In this document: positions 15,202 to 25,836 of the stretch, one piece after another | Numbering within the stretch: the stretch's first letter is position 1 | How the letters are laid out: each line of letters opens with the position of its first letter | Source of the DNA: CAWBOV01 sp963790525 | Lineage (GTDB): Bacteria > Actinomycetota > Actinomycetes > Mycobacteriales > Jatrophihabitantaceae | DNA length: 64,000 nucleotides | Assembly (NCBI GenBank): GCA_963790525.1 | Contig: CAWBOV010000003.1 | Span: 868,001 to 932,000 of the forward strand | Direction: 5' to 3' | Notes under the pieces: generated by a model | What the model saw: only the letters and a program-made list of their open reading frames with translations | Databases searched by the model: none | What the model was told of the DNA's origin: nothing | Made by a program: the position numbers and the translations under genes

Positions 15202-17235
15202 ATGAGCAGTACCGCAGATGACCTGATCGCCCGCTCCAACCGGCTCGGCGCGGACCCGCGCAACACCAACTTCGCGGGCGGGAACACCTCAGCCAAGGGG
15301 ACCGTCACCGATCCGGTGACCTCCCAGCCCGTCGAGCTGATGTGGGTGAAGGGCTCCGGGGGTGATCTCGGCACGCTGACCGAGGCGGGTCTGTCCGTGC
15401 TGCGCCTGGATCGGCTCCGCGCGCTGAAGGACGTGTACCCCGGGGTGGAGCGCGAGGACGAGATGGTCGCCGCCTTCGACTACTGCCTGCACGGGCGCGG
15501 CGGCGCGGCACCGTCGATCGACACCGCCATGCACGGTCTCGTCGAGCTCGCGCACGTCGACCACCTGCACCCGGACTCCGGCATCGCCCTGGCCACCGCG
15601 GCCGACGGCGAGGCCCTGACGGCCGAGTGTTTCGGCGATCGCGTGGTGTGGGTTCCCTGGCGCCGTCCGGGGTTCCAGCTCGGGTTGGACATCGCCGCGA
15701 TCGCGGCGGCGAATCCGCAGGCGATCGGCTGCATCCTGGGCGGGCACGGCATCACCGCCTGGGGGGCGACGAGCGCGGAGTGCGAGCAGCGATCACTGGA
15801 GATCATCCATACCGCGGAGGCGTTCCTCGCCGAACGCGGACGGCCCGACCCGTTCGGCGCGGAGCTCGCGGACTACCGCCCGCTGGAGGTGACCGAGCGC
15901 CACGCCCGTGCCGCCGCGCTCGCGCCGGTGATCCGCGGGCTGGCGTCGACCGACCGCCCGCAGGTCGGGCACTTCACCGACACCGATCCCGTGCTGGACT
16001 TCCTGTCCCACGCCGAGCACCCCCGCCTCGCCGCGCTGGGGACGTCCTGCCCGGACCACTTCCTGCGCACCAAGGTGCGGCCGATGGTCCTGGACCTGGG
16101 CCCCGACGCGCCGCTGGCCGACGTCGTCGCCCGGCTCGGGGAGCTGCACGCCGAGTACCGCGCGGACTATGCCGCGTACTACGAACGCAACAAGGCCCCT
16201 GACAGCCCGGCCATGCGCGGTGCCGACCCCGCGATCGTCCTCGTCCCCGGCGTGGGCATGTTCAGCTTCGGCAAGGACAAGCAGACCGCCCGTGTCGCCG
16301 GTGAGTTCTACGTCAACGCGATCAATGTCATGCGCGGCGCCGAAGCGGTGTCCACCTACGCACCGATCGACGAGGCCGAGAAGTTCCGCATCGAGTACTG
16401 GTCGCTGGAGGAGGCCAAGCTGCTGCGGATGCCGAAGCCCAAGCCGCTCGCCTCGCGGGTGGCCTTCGTGACCGGTGCCGGGTCGGGGATCGGCCGGGCG
16501 ATCGCGCACCGCCTCGCCGCCGAGGGTGCCTGCGTCGTCGTCGCCGACCTGAACGCCGACAGCGCCGCGCGGGTGGCGGCCGAGATCGGCAACTCCGACG
16601 TGGCCGTCGCCGTCGGGTCCGACGTGGGCAGCGAGGACGACATCGCCGCCGCGCTGGCCGCCGCGTCCCTCGCCTTCGGTGGTGTCGACCTCGTCGTGAA
16701 CAACGCCGGCCTGTCGATCTCCAAGCCGCTGCTCGAGACGACGCTGCACGACTGGGACCTGCAGCACGACGTCATGGCCCGTGGGTCGTTCCTGGTCTCC
16801 CGGGAAGCGACCCGGATCATGCAGGCGCAGGGGATGGGCGGCGACATCGTCTACATCTCCAGCAAGAACAGCGTGTTCGCCGGCCCCAACAACGTCGCCT
16901 ACGGCGCCGCCAAGGCCGACCAGGCGCACCAGGTCCGCCTGCTCGCCGCCGAACTGGGCGAGTTCGGCATCCGCGTCAACGGGGTGAACCCCGACGGCGT
17001 CGTCCGCGGTTCGGGTATCTTCGCCGGGGGCTGGGGTGCCAAGCGCGCCGCCGTGTACGGCGTGGACGAGGCCGACCTGGGGGCCTTCTACGCCCAGCGC
17101 ACCCTGCTCAAGCGGGAAGTGCTGCCCGAGCACATCGCCGATGCCGTCTTCGCGCTGACCGGCGGTGACCTCGCCCTGACCACGGGACTGCACGTCCCCG
17201 TCGACGCCGGCGTGGCCGCGGCCTTCCTCCGCTGA
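15202..17235 (+). CDS. rhaD: Bifunctional rhamnulose-1-phosphate aldolase / L-lactaldehyde dehydrogenase
   Basis: A 677-residue two-domain enzyme. Residues 1 to about 410 form a class II aldolase/adducin domain that cleaves L-rhamnulose 1-phosphate to DHAP and L-lactaldehyde. NFAGGNTSAKG, the zinc-binding HVDHLHPD and GGHGITAWG are visible. Residues from about 425 to the end form a short-chain dehydrogenase with TGAGSGIGRA (NAD binding), NNAG and the active-site YGAAK. It would oxidise lactaldehyde to lactate. ATG 15202 has GAAGGAA upstream, and the kinase starts four bases after the stop. Fused arrangement matches the RhaD_aldol-ADH (RhaEW) family. Confidence 0.92.
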   Translation: MSSTADDLIARSNRLGADPRNTNFAGGNTSAKGTVTDPVTSQPVELMWVKGSGGDLGTLTEAGLSVLRLDRLRALKDVYPGVEREDEMVAAFDYCLHGRGGAAPSIDTAMHGLVELAHVDHLHPDSGIALATAADGEALTAECFGDRVVWVPWRRPGFQLGLDIAAIAAANPQAIGCILGGHGITAWGATSAECEQRSLEIIHTAEAFLAERGRPDPFGAELADYRPLEVTERHARAAALAPVIRGLASTDRPQVGHFTDTDPVLDFLSHAEHPRLAALGTSCPDHFLRTKVRPMVLDLGPDAPLADVVARLGELHAEYRADYAAYYERNKAPDSPAMRGADPAIVLVPGVGMFSFGKDKQTARVAGEFYVNAINVMRGAEAVSTYAPIDEAEKFRIEYWSLEEAKLLRMPKPKPLASRVAFVTGAGSGIGRAIAHRLAAEGACVVVADLNADSAARVAAEIGNSDVAVAVGSDVGSEDDIAAALAAASLAFGGVDLVVNNAGLSISKPLLETTLHDWDLQHDVMARGSFLVSREATRIMQAQGMGGDIVYISSKNSVFAGPNNVAYGAAKADQAHQVRLLAAELGEFGIRVNGVNPDGVVRGSGIFAGGWGAKRAAVYGVDEADLGAFYAQRTLLKREVLPEHIADAVFALTGGDLALTTGLHVPVDAGVAAAFLR

Positions 17236-17239
17236 TCCG

Positions 17240-18676
17240 GTGACGAGCCCGACCCCGGCGCTGCTCGCCGCCGACCTCGGCGCGTCCAGCGGGCGCGTGA
17301 TCCTGGCCGAGGTCGGGCCCGGACTGCTGGACCTCACGGAGGTGCGCCGGTTCCGCAACGGGCCGGTCCGGCTGCCCGACGGCCTGTACTGGGACGTCCT
17401 CGGCCTCTACCAGGACGTCCTCGCCGGGCTGACCGAGGCCGCCCGCACGCACGGGCGCATCGCGGGTATGGCGATCGACTCGTGGGCGGTCGACTACGGC
17501 CTGCTCGACGGCCGGGGCACGCTGCTGGGCAATCCGCACCACTACCGTGACGACCGCTCCGCCGCCGGGATGGCCGCTGTCCACGGCGCGATCTCCGCCG
17601 AGGAGCTCTACGCGGTGAACGGCCTGCAGCAACTGCCCTTCAACACGGTGTTCCAACTCGCCGCGGACCGGGAGCTGCTCGCCCGGGCCGACCGGCTGCT
17701 GCTGATCCCGGACCTGCTCGGCTACTGGCTCACCGGCCGCATGGTCGCCGAGGAGACGAACGCATCGACCACCGGGCTGCTCGATGCGCGCACCGGTCAG
17801 TGGTCGGCAGACCTTCTGGCGCGGGTGGGAATCGAGCCGTCACTGCTACCGCCGGTGGTCGCCGCGGGGACCGCCGTGGGTCCGCTGAGCTCCGCGGTGC
17901 TGGCCGACACCGGCCTTCCCCGCGGCATCGAACTCACGACCGTCGGCTCGCACGACACCGCGTCGGCCGTCGTCGGCGTGCCTGCGCAGACCCCCGACTT
18001 CGCCTACATCTCCTGCGGCACCTGGGGCCTGGTCGGCGTGGAGCTGCCGGCGCCCATCCTGACGCCTGCCGGGCGCGCCGCGAACTTCACCAACGAGCGC
18101 GGGATCGACGGCACGGTGCGCTACCTGCGCAACGTCATGGGGCTGTGGTTGCTGCAGGAATGCCTCCGCGACTGGGCCCTGCGCGGCATGGCTGTCGACC
18201 TCGCCTCGCTGCTCACCGCAGCAGCCGCGCTGCCCGCGGGAGGCCCGATCGTCGACGTCGACTCCGCGGTGTTCCTCGCTCCCGGCGGGATGCCGGACCG
18301 GATCGTGCAGTCCTGCGCCGATCACGGCGTGGCGCCGCCGACGCGTCCGGATGAGATCACGAGATGCATCCTGGACAGCCTGGCGTCCGCGTTCGCCGCG
18401 GCCGTCGCAGATGCGGCCCGGTTGAGCGGCCGCCGCGTCGAGGTCGTGCACCTCGTCGGCGGTGGCTCGCAGAACGAGCTGCTCTGCCAGCTCACCGCCG
18501 ACGCGTGCGGGCTGCCCCTGATCGCGGGGCCGGTCGAGGCCACCGCGATCGGGAACATCGTCGTGCAGGCGCGCACACACGGCCTGATCCGTGGCGACGT
18601 CTGGTCCTTGCGTGAGCTGGTCCGCGCCACGCACGCGCCGCGGACCTACCGGCCGCGACCGGCCACGTCGCGCTGA
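17240..18676 (+). CDS. rhaB: Rhamnulokinase
   Basis: FGGY-family sugar kinase phosphorylating L-rhamnulose at C1. It has 478 residues. The N-terminal phosphate loop LLAADLGASSGRVIL, the catalytic-domain stretch MAIDSWAVDYGLLD (catalytic Asp region), the second-domain GSHDTASAVVGVP and the ATP-binding LVGGGSQNELLCQLTAD are all visible. It starts with GTG four bases after the aldolase stop, so translation is probably coupled. It is the last gene of the operon. No clear terminator follows. Confidence 0.9.
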   Translation: MTSPTPALLAADLGASSGRVILAEVGPGLLDLTEVRRFRNGPVRLPDGLYWDVLGLYQDVLAGLTEAARTHGRIAGMAIDSWAVDYGLLDGRGTLLGNPHHYRDDRSAAGMAAVHGAISAEELYAVNGLQQLPFNTVFQLAADRELLARADRLLLIPDLLGYWLTGRMVAEETNASTTGLLDARTGQWSADLLARVGIEPSLLPPVVAAGTAVGPLSSAVLADTGLPRGIELTTVGSHDTASAVVGVPAQTPDFAYISCGTWGLVGVELPAPILTPAGRAANFTNERGIDGTVRYLRNVMGLWLLQECLRDWALRGMAVDLASLLTAAAALPAGGPIVDVDSAVFLAPGGMPDRIVQSCADHGVAPPTRPDEITRCILDSLASAFAAAVADAARLSGRRVEVVHLVGGGSQNELLCQLTADACGLPLIAGPVEATAIGNIVVQARTHGLIRGDVWSLRELVRATHAPRTYRPRPATSR

Positions 18677-18714
18677 CCCCCGAGCCCAGCGCGGCGCCGG
18701 ACGGCCGTTCCCGC

Positions 18715-18966
18715 CTAGTCGCCCTCGACGACGGGGTGGATCTCGTCCGCGACGAGCCCGTGAGCCTCGCGGTGCACGGTCGCCGCGGCATCCGCGTCCG
18801 GGGCGTCGACCAGGCAGAAGATCTTGCCCTGTGACTGGTCGACCCAGTACCGCAGGTAGTGCACGTCGTGCGCGTCCTGGGTCTGCAGGTCCGCGGCGTG
18901 CGCCTTCGCGACGTCCTCGACGGTGACCGGCCCACCCAGATTGTGCACGTCCATGTAGAGCGCCAT
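18715..18966 (-). CDS. DUF4242 / SCO4226-like nickel-binding family protein
   Basis: An 83-residue protein starting MALYMDVHNLGG. The 'MDVH' start, VAKAHAADLQTQDAHDVHYL and GKIFCLVDAPDADAAATVHR match the DUF4242 family, whose Streptomyces member SCO4226 binds nickel as a ferredoxin-like dimer. I chose ATG 18966 because AGGAGGAGC lies just upstream and longer starts add unconserved residues. Function in the cell is unknown. It lies convergent with the rhamnose operon and downstream of the LuxR gene on the same strand. Confidence 0.75.
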   Translation of the reverse strand: MALYMDVHNLGGPVTVEDVAKAHAADLQTQDAHDVHYLRYWVDQSQGKIFCLVDAPDADAAATVHREAHGLVADEIHPVVEGD

Positions 18967-19051
18967 CCCGGCTCCTCCTCGATCCGGCCCGCGGTGTTGC
19001 GGGCTCCTCCAGTCCATCGCAACCGGCACCCGCGGACATCGGGAGCACTCC

Positions 19052-21650
19052 CTATGTTGGATCGACGATCCCTGTGCGCAGCGCCTGGGCCACCGCACGC
19101 GCCCGGGTCGGCTGGTCGAGCTTGCGCAGGACCGCGGACATGTGGTGGCCGACGGTCTTCTCGGAGATGAACAGGGTCCCGGCCACTTCGAGGTTGGACA
19201 GGCCGCCGGCGACGAGGCGCAGCACGTCCAGCTCGCGCGCCGTCAGTTGCGCCGGGTTGTCGCGGCTGCTCGTCCGCGGCGTCCGCGGCAGGGTGAGGTC
19301 GCGGGCCCGCCGCTCCCGGAGTACCGCGGCGCGTGCTGCCGGGGCGCCGAGGTCGTCGAGGATCGTCAGTGCCCGACGGGCGGTCCCGCTCTCGGTGACG
19401 TTGCCCAGGCAGATGGCCACCCACAGCGGGCAGCCGAGGCCGGCCCACGCCGAGGCCGCCTCCTCCCACGCCCCGCACAGCATCAGGGCGAACGGGGCCG
19501 CTGGGACGGCCGGCGTCGCGCGCGCGGCACCGGCCACGGAGAGCCAGAACGCCAGCTCTCCGACCGCCCAGGGCTCGGGGTGTTCGACGGCGGCACTCCA
19601 CGCGAGATCGACGCCCGCGACGATGCCGTCCGGGTCGTCGGCCAGCCAGGCAGCTTCGGCCTGCGCCGCGGCCACCGGAGCCAGGCGCTGGATCTCCCCG
19701 GTGCGCGCGGCCAGCGTGGCGGCGTCGGCCAGGAGCGCCGGGTCGGGTTCCCCGCGCAGTGCCCGGATCCGCGCCGTGGCCACGATGGCCGGGATCCGGC
19801 TGACGGCGGCCACGCGCGAGTGCCGGAGCACGGCCTCCGCGGAGGCGAGCGCGTCGTCGAAGCGGCCCTGCTCGGCCAGCGAGGTGGCCAGTGCGGCGCT
19901 CATGTAATGACTCCACGAATCCAGGTCGTGGTCCTCGCAGTAGGCGATGCCGGCGCGCAGTTCCCGATCCGCGTCCGTCCAGCGGCGGTGTCGGGCCGCC
20001 ATCGTGCCCAGGTTGGTGTAGGCCCGGGCCGCATGCTCGTGGGCGCCGTCGGCGAGGGCCAGGTCCAGGCTGCGGGTGAGGCGGCTGCGCCCTTCGAGAT
20101 CGTCGCCGACGGCCCACAGCGCCGTCCCGGTGTTGTTCAGCGCGTGGATCTCGACGTCGCGGTCGCCCAGGCTCCGGGCCAGCTCGAGTGCCCGCCCGCC
20201 CCAGTCCAGCGCCGCCGTGACGTCGTCGGCGAGCATGCCGATCTGGGCCAGGTTGCTGTAGGCCATCGCCAGCTCGTGCCCGTCACCGAGCGGCTCGAGC
20301 GTCGCCACCGCACGGTGGCCGTAGCGTCGCGCATCCTCGGTCAGCCCCAGGAACCAGGACAGCCGCGACAGCCAGCGTTCGGCCGCCCCCACCCCGGCGG
20401 CGTCGCCGGCGAGCTCGAGCAGTTCGAGCGAGCGCCGCCGGGCGGTGACCGCCTCGGCCAGCTCGTCGGTGAGATAGCACTCGTAGGACAGCGCCTCGAA
20501 CAGCCGCGCGCGGACGTCGGGTCCGGCGTCCGGCACGCGCAGCGCCCTGCGGTAGTGGGCCGCGGCCTCGCGGTGCGCGCCCAGTCGAGCGGCGTGCTCG
20601 GCCGCGCGGGGAGCGTAGATCAGGACCAGGGCGTCGTCGCCGCACCCGCTCGCGTGATGGGCCAAGGCCCGGTCGTCGGGCGGGCCGTACCGGATCAGGG
20701 CCGCCAGCGCCCGCGAGTGCAGGTCCGACCGCGCCGCGGGCCCCAGTGACTGCTCGACGGCGAGCCGGGCGAGCTCGTGCCGGAAGACGACGTCACCGTC
20801 GTCGCTGTCGCCCCCGGCCTCGACGAGCACGCCCAGGGCGACGCACTCGTCGACCGCGGTGGCTGGCTCGCCGGCGACCTCGGCGACCAGTCGGACTCCG
20901 GCGCGCCGGCCGAGCACCGCCGCAGCCGACAGCGCCCGCCGGGCGACGGGTGAGAGCCGCGCGGCCCGCGCCAGGACGGCGTCGCGCACGGTGTGGGGGA
21001 CCGCATCGGTGTCCGCCGCGAGGATCTCGCTGACGAAGAACGGGTTGCCGCTCCGTGCGGCGGTGGAGATCGCCCGGGTCGATCCGAGAGCCGCTCAGCT
21101 CGACCACGCGTTGGACGCCGAGCCGGCTCAGCGGCTGCAGGGACAGCCGTCGGACACCCGGCGCGGTACCGAGATCGCCCATCACCAAGGACAGCGGATG
21201 GGTCGCGGCGAGCTCGTCGTCGCGGTACGTGGCGAGCACCAGCAGCGGCAGCGAGTCCACCCGGCGGCCGAGGAAGCGCAGGACGTCGCAGGTCGCCTCG
21301 TCGGCCCAGTGGACGTCCTCGAGCACCAGCAGCGTCGGCGTGGTCGACACCGCGGCGCGGACCCGCCGGAACAGGCTGCCACGGGCGATCGGGTGCGCGC
21401 CCGCTACGAGCTCCTCCAGATCGGGGAAGGCGTCGATCAGGCCACCGAGGGGCGCAGGTGTGGGGAGGTTGTCCGCGCTGCCGCGGCGCACATCGAGCCG
21501 ATCGCCGACCGACGAGCAGACGTCGGCGACGAGCGACGTCTTGCCCACCCCGGCCTCGCCACCGAGCAGGACGAGCCGACCGTGCCCGCCCGCGGCGTCG
21601 TCGGCGAGGGCCAGCAGGCTCGCGCGCTCCTGCTCCCGGTCGATCAGCAT
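19052..21650 (-). CDS. Large LuxR-family ATP-dependent regulator (LAL type), frameshifted
   Basis: An STAND-type transcriptional regulator. From ATG 21650 it opens with an AAA/NTPase domain (Walker A GGEAGVGKTS, Walker B LLVLEDVHWAD, sensor LLVLATYRDDE). A long helical TPR-like middle region follows, with many repeats of the YSNLAQIG / YTNLGTMA kind. It ends with a LuxR DNA-binding domain (LTARELDVLRLVAGGLSNLE...ISEKTVGHHMSAVLRKL). The frame changes near 21053. Removing one base restores HRRTGGNPFFVSEIL. The repaired protein has about 865 residues, normal for LAL regulators. Its target is not evident; the phospholipase gene lies 44 bases upstream on the same strand. Confidence 0.85.
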
Positions 21651-21693
21651 CCGCTCATTGAACGCCAGATCGCGGTCGCGGCCCAGGGGTCGA

Positions 21694-23802
21694 TCAGCGG
21701 GTGCGGCCGGCCTTTCCGGTCTCCAGGTGCCCGGCGTAGCGGCGTGTGAATCCGGCGTCCGCAGTGGCCGTGACCGCGAGGTCGTACCAGCCGTTGTCCG
21801 ACAGGACCGGATCGAGGGTCCGCACCACGGTCGCGCCGGGACGCACCGTGACAGCCGTCGCGGCGCCACGGATGTCGACCAGGTGCAGGACGTGCGACGC
21901 AGCGCCGGTGTTCGTGGCCGCGAACCGCAGCAGGGGATGCGCGGCCGTCCCGGTGATCGAGACCTGGGTGGAGATCCCCGCGGCGGTGGTCACCGCGTTG
22001 CCGGCGGCAGCGCTCAGGAACCCGTTGGGGCCGTGGATCTCCAGGTCGTAGGCGCCCGTGACCGGATCGGTCGCGACCGTCAGCGTCGCCGAGCCCGCGT
22101 GCGGCACGTCGACGGGAGTGGGGTCGGTGGTCAGCGCGTGGTGGGCGTACACCGCGAACGGCACGGTGGCGGTTCCGTGCTGCGACAGCGTGATGTGCGC
22201 CGATCCGCCCGCGACGGTGACGTTCGCCGAGGGCTGGTACGGCAACGGCCTGGTCTTGAGGTGTCCGCTATCCTGGACGGGCAGGACCTGGCTGCCGGTC
22301 GGGGGCGTCGTGGGCGTGGGGAGCTTCGTCTGGCTCTGGTCGGCCGCCCGGCGCAGTACCGCGGTGTTCGGCAGCGAGGGGATCGATGTCGTCTTCGTGG
22401 TGAAGTCGAAGCAGCTCGTGAGATCGCCGCAGATCTTGCGGCGCCAGGCAGAGATGTTCGTCTCGCGCACACCCGTCCACGCCTCGAGGAAGCGCAGCAC
22501 CGAGGTGTGGTCGAACGTCTCGGAGTTGACCCACCCACCGTGGCTCCAGGGCGAGATCACCGTCATCGGCACGCGCGGGCCGAGGCCGATCGGGGTCGGC
22601 GGTCCGAAGGCGGGCGGCACCCCGTCGTAGGCGGGCTGGACCGCGGGCAGGAACTCGGCGGCCGTTCCGGCCGGAGGCACCGGCGGGGGCACGTGGTCGT
22701 AGAAGCCGTCGTTCTCGTCGAAGTTGATCAGCACGACCGTCTTCGCCCACAGCGCCGGATTGGCCCACAGGGCGTTGAGCACACCCTGGGTGTAGGCCTC
22801 GCCGTCGACCGGGCGGGCCGCTGGGTGCTCGCTGTAGAGGTAGGGCGCCACGACCCACGACACCGCCGGCAGCGTGCCCGCGGCGCAGTCGGCGGCGAAC
22901 TGGGCGATGACGTGGTCGACGTTCTTGCCCTTGCCCGAATCCGGCTTCCAGGTGGTGCGCAGGCTGGCGCGTTCGGCGAGCTGACGCACCGCGGGATCGC
23001 TCGACGCGAGGGCGTCGTGGTAGGCGTGGAACAGCCAGAGCGGGTTGTCGCCGTAGTCGCCGACATAGCCGTCGCTGCCGTCGCCGACCTCGTCGTTGGC
23101 GTAGACCTGCCACGAGATGCCGGCCTTCTGCAGCCGCTCCGGATAGGTGGTCCAGCTGTAGACGGGCTGGTAGTCGGGCGGGTTGGCGGTGGCGGGTCCG
23201 CCGGCGGTGCCGGCGGGGTCGATCATGCCGGTCCAGTGGTAGAGCCGGTTGGGCGTCGTCGGGCCCTGGATCGAGCAGTGGTAGGCGTCGCACACGGTGA
23301 ACGCCGCGGCGAGGGCCCGGTGGAAGGGGATGTCGGTCTGGGTGAAGTAGCCCATCGTCATCTCGGTCTTGGCCAGCGTCCACTGGTCGTACCGGCCGCC
23401 GTTCCACGCCAGGTGGGTCGTGTCCCAGTCGTGGGCGAGGTCGCCGAGATCCTGGCCGTCGACCATGCGGGTGTCGACGTGGAAGGGCAGGAGGTAGCCG
23501 CCGTCGGGCCGGGTCGGGTCCGGCTGGTACAGCACGTCCCTGCCGGTGCTGATGCGGACCCGCGCGGGATCGCTGTACCCGCGGACCCCGCGCATCGTGC
23601 CGAAGTAGTGGTCGAAGGACCGGTTCTCCTGCATGAGGATCACCACGTGCTCCACGTCGTCCAGCGTGCCCGTCGCCTTCGCCGCGGCGACCGCCTCGGC
23701 GGCGCCCTCGGGCAGCAGCGTGGAGAGCCCGGCCGCGGCGGCCCCCGCGCCGATCCCGCCCAGGAAGGCACGTCGACTCGGTTGAACACGGGCTCTGGTC
23801 AT
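21694..23802 (-). CDS. Tat-exported phospholipase C / phosphoesterase
   Basis: A 702-residue secreted phosphatidylcholine-type phospholipase C (phosphoesterase family). I chose ATG 23802 (GAGAGGATG site). The protein then starts with a twin-arginine signal, PSRRAFLGGIGAGAAAAGLS. The catalytic start EHVVILMQENRSFDHYFG is diagnostic (Asn/Glu metal or nucleophile region). Later DENDGFYDHVPPPVPP and RVPMTVISPWSHGGWVNSE are also conserved. The last 200 residues form beta-sandwich domains (DUF756-type) with LEIHGPNGFL and a final SDNGWYDLAVTA. Acts outside the cell on phospholipids, usually for phosphate acquisition. It is divergent from the GH13 gene. Confidence 0.9.
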   Translation of the reverse strand: MTRARVQPSRRAFLGGIGAGAAAAGLSTLLPEGAAEAVAAAKATGTLDDVEHVVILMQENRSFDHYFGTMRGVRGYSDPARVRISTGRDVLYQPDPTRPDGGYLLPFHVDTRMVDGQDLGDLAHDWDTTHLAWNGGRYDQWTLAKTEMTMGYFTQTDIPFHRALAAAFTVCDAYHCSIQGPTTPNRLYHWTGMIDPAGTAGGPATANPPDYQPVYSWTTYPERLQKAGISWQVYANDEVGDGSDGYVGDYGDNPLWLFHAYHDALASSDPAVRQLAERASLRTTWKPDSGKGKNVDHVIAQFAADCAAGTLPAVSWVVAPYLYSEHPAARPVDGEAYTQGVLNALWANPALWAKTVVLINFDENDGFYDHVPPPVPPAGTAAEFLPAVQPAYDGVPPAFGPPTPIGLGPRVPMTVISPWSHGGWVNSETFDHTSVLRFLEAWTGVRETNISAWRRKICGDLTSCFDFTTKTTSIPSLPNTAVLRRAADQSQTKLPTPTTPPTGSQVLPVQDSGHLKTRPLPYQPSANVTVAGGSAHITLSQHGTATVPFAVYAHHALTTDPTPVDVPHAGSATLTVATDPVTGAYDLEIHGPNGFLSAAAGNAVTTAAGISTQVSITGTAAHPLLRFAATNTGAASHVLHLVDIRGAATAVTVRPGATVVRTLDPVLSDNGWYDLAVTATADAGFTRRYAGHLETGKAGRTR

Positions 23803-23967
23803 CGAGCATCCTCTCGGTCGTGGGTGTCGCCGCGGCCGACTATGGCCCTGTCGAACGACAACCACGCACCTCGAAGGTGAACACGGCGTGAACCGCGCCG
23901 CGCCACCTGGGGCTCGACCGGATCGGCCCCGCCCTGGGATCATCGGTGTCCGTCACCGGAGGGGGCG

Positions 23968-25836
23968 ATGGCCGTGGGAACCGTGCCACTGCAGGGGCTG
24001 GGAGGACGCCGGTCGGGACCGTCCGCGATCGCGTTCGGCGTGCTGCTGCCCTGGGTCAGCCCGGCGAACGGCCAGTCCGTGAGCGTCCTGGCGATCCACG
24101 AGAAGGACCAGTACCTGCAGGCGATTCCGGCTGTGGAGATCCCGCTGACGCATGCGACGGATCCGTCCTACGGTGACCTGTGGAGCGGCGAGGTCGACCT
24201 GAGCGCGCCGTCCGGGCAGCCGGCGTCGAGCCGGTGGGGCACTCCCGGGCGCTACGTCTACCGGCTGGTGGTGACCGATCCGAACCGCGGGCGGGTGGAC
24301 TGGCTGATCGACCCGTACGCGCGCGAGTTCGGCGTCGGCAAGCAGTCGGCCGTCGTCGTCGGCGGGTCCCCGTACGCATGGTCCGCGGCCGACGCGGCGT
24401 GGCGGGTACCTCAGCTGCCGGATCTGGTGCTGTACGAGCTGAACCTCGCGGAGTTCCACATCGACATCGACGGTGCGATCGAACGGCTGGACTACCTGGC
24501 CGACCTCGGCGTCAACTGCCTGAGCATCATGCCCGTCTCCAATGTCGCGAGCGAGGTCGACTGGGGTTACCTGCCGGTGGGCTACCTCGGCGTCGACGAG
24601 CGCTTCGGGGGCGGCGACCGCTTCAAGGCGCTGGTCGATGCGGCGCACGCGCGCGGCCTGGCCGTCATCGTCGACTCCGTCTACGGCCACGCGAGCCGGG
24701 CGCTGTTCGCCTACCAGTACCTGTACGACCAGCTGCGCTATGACAGCAACCCGTTCATGGGCCCCTTCGCCAAGGACTACTTCGCCGAGCAGGGTGCCAG
24801 CACCGACTACACCCACCCGCTCACGCGGGACTTCTTCGCCTCGGTGAACCAGTACTGGCTCGAGGAGTTCCACGTGGACGGTTTCCGCTACGACTGCGTG
24901 CCGAACTACTGGGACGGTCCACTGGGTGTCGGCTACGCCAAGCTCGTCTACGACACCCACCAGGTCGTCTGCGCGCGGCTCCGGGCAGGGGAGCTGGCAC
25001 GCTTCGGCTCCGCAGCGGCCCCCACGCTGATCCAGTGCGCGGAGCAGCTGGAGGACCCGATCGGTGTCCTCTACCAGTCCTACAGCACCGCCACCTGGCA
25101 GAACGAGACGATGAACGCCGCCTGGTCGGTCGCCCGCGGCGAGGGCGGGGCGATCGACCGGTTCGGCGCAGCGCTCGGGCTCGCCGGGTACCCGACGCAG
25201 GTCCAGGCCGACGGCGTCGCGATGGACAAGACGGCGCTGCAGTACCTGGAGGACCACGACAACCCGAGGTTGCTGAGTGAGTTCGGCACCATCCAGCCCG
25301 ACGAGGCCGGGAACTACCTCTTCCTGCTCGGTGATCGCAGTCGCTGGTACAAGGTGCAGCCGTACCTGATCGGACTGCTGACGGCGAAGGGCGTCCCGAT
25401 GCTGTTCCAGGGCCAGGAGCTGGGTGAGGACTTCACCCTGCCCGGCAACGGGCTGGGCCGGGTCGCCCTGCTCAGGCCGGTCAACTGGGACTACTTCTAC
25501 GACAGTGCCGGGCGGACCCTGGTGACGCTGGTACGGACGCTGCTCCGCCTACGGACCGCCCGCGAGGAGCTACGGCGGGGCGACCACTTCTACTACGCCG
25601 ACGCACCGCGGTACCAGGACAGGGGAGTGATGGTGTTCCGGCGGAGCACGGCGAGCCAGGCCACGCTGATCGCCGTCAACTTCACCGACTCCGACGTCTG
25701 CGTCGACATCATCGCCCCCCGGTCCGGCACCTGGCACGAACAGCTCGGCGGCGGCGCCGACCTCGTCTCCGACGGGACGTCGGCGAGCACCGTCACCGTG
25801 CCGAGCAACTACGGCTGCGTCTGGACGCTCGGCTGA
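23968..25836 (+). CDS. GH13 alpha-amylase family enzyme
   Basis: A 622-residue glycoside hydrolase family 13 protein. An N-terminal beta domain (about residues 1-130, CBM48/E-set-like) precedes the barrel. Barrel regions seen: DSVYGHAS (region I, usually D..x..NH, here altered), DGFRYDCV with the nucleophile Asp, PTLIQCAEQL with the acid Glu, and YLEDHDNPR with the third catalytic Asp. This set, with the branching-enzyme/trehalohydrolase-like layout, suggests activity on maltooligosaccharides or glycogen. GGAGGGGG precedes ATG 23968. No signal peptide is seen, so it is probably cytosolic. Subfamily cannot be settled by eye. Confidence 0.8.
   Translation: MAVGTVPLQGLGGRRSGPSAIAFGVLLPWVSPANGQSVSVLAIHEKDQYLQAIPAVEIPLTHATDPSYGDLWSGEVDLSAPSGQPASSRWGTPGRYVYRLVVTDPNRGRVDWLIDPYAREFGVGKQSAVVVGGSPYAWSAADAAWRVPQLPDLVLYELNLAEFHIDIDGAIERLDYLADLGVNCLSIMPVSNVASEVDWGYLPVGYLGVDERFGGGDRFKALVDAAHARGLAVIVDSVYGHASRALFAYQYLYDQLRYDSNPFMGPFAKDYFAEQGASTDYTHPLTRDFFASVNQYWLEEFHVDGFRYDCVPNYWDGPLGVGYAKLVYDTHQVVCARLRAGELARFGSAAAPTLIQCAEQLEDPIGVLYQSYSTATWQNETMNAAWSVARGEGGAIDRFGAALGLAGYPTQVQADGVAMDKTALQYLEDHDNPRLLSEFGTIQPDEAGNYLFLLGDRSRWYKVQPYLIGLLTAKGVPMLFQGQELGEDFTLPGNGLGRVALLRPVNWDYFYDSAGRTLVTLVRTLLRLRTAREELRRGDHFYYADAPRYQDRGVMVFRRSTASQATLIAVNFTDSDVCVDIIAPRSGTWHEQLGGGADLVSDGTSASTVTVPSNYGCVWTLG

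Noticed and set aside
18715..19098. Longer start for the DUF4242 protein
   Set aside because: The extra 44 residues are not like the family. The ATG at 18966 has a clear AGGAGGAG site.
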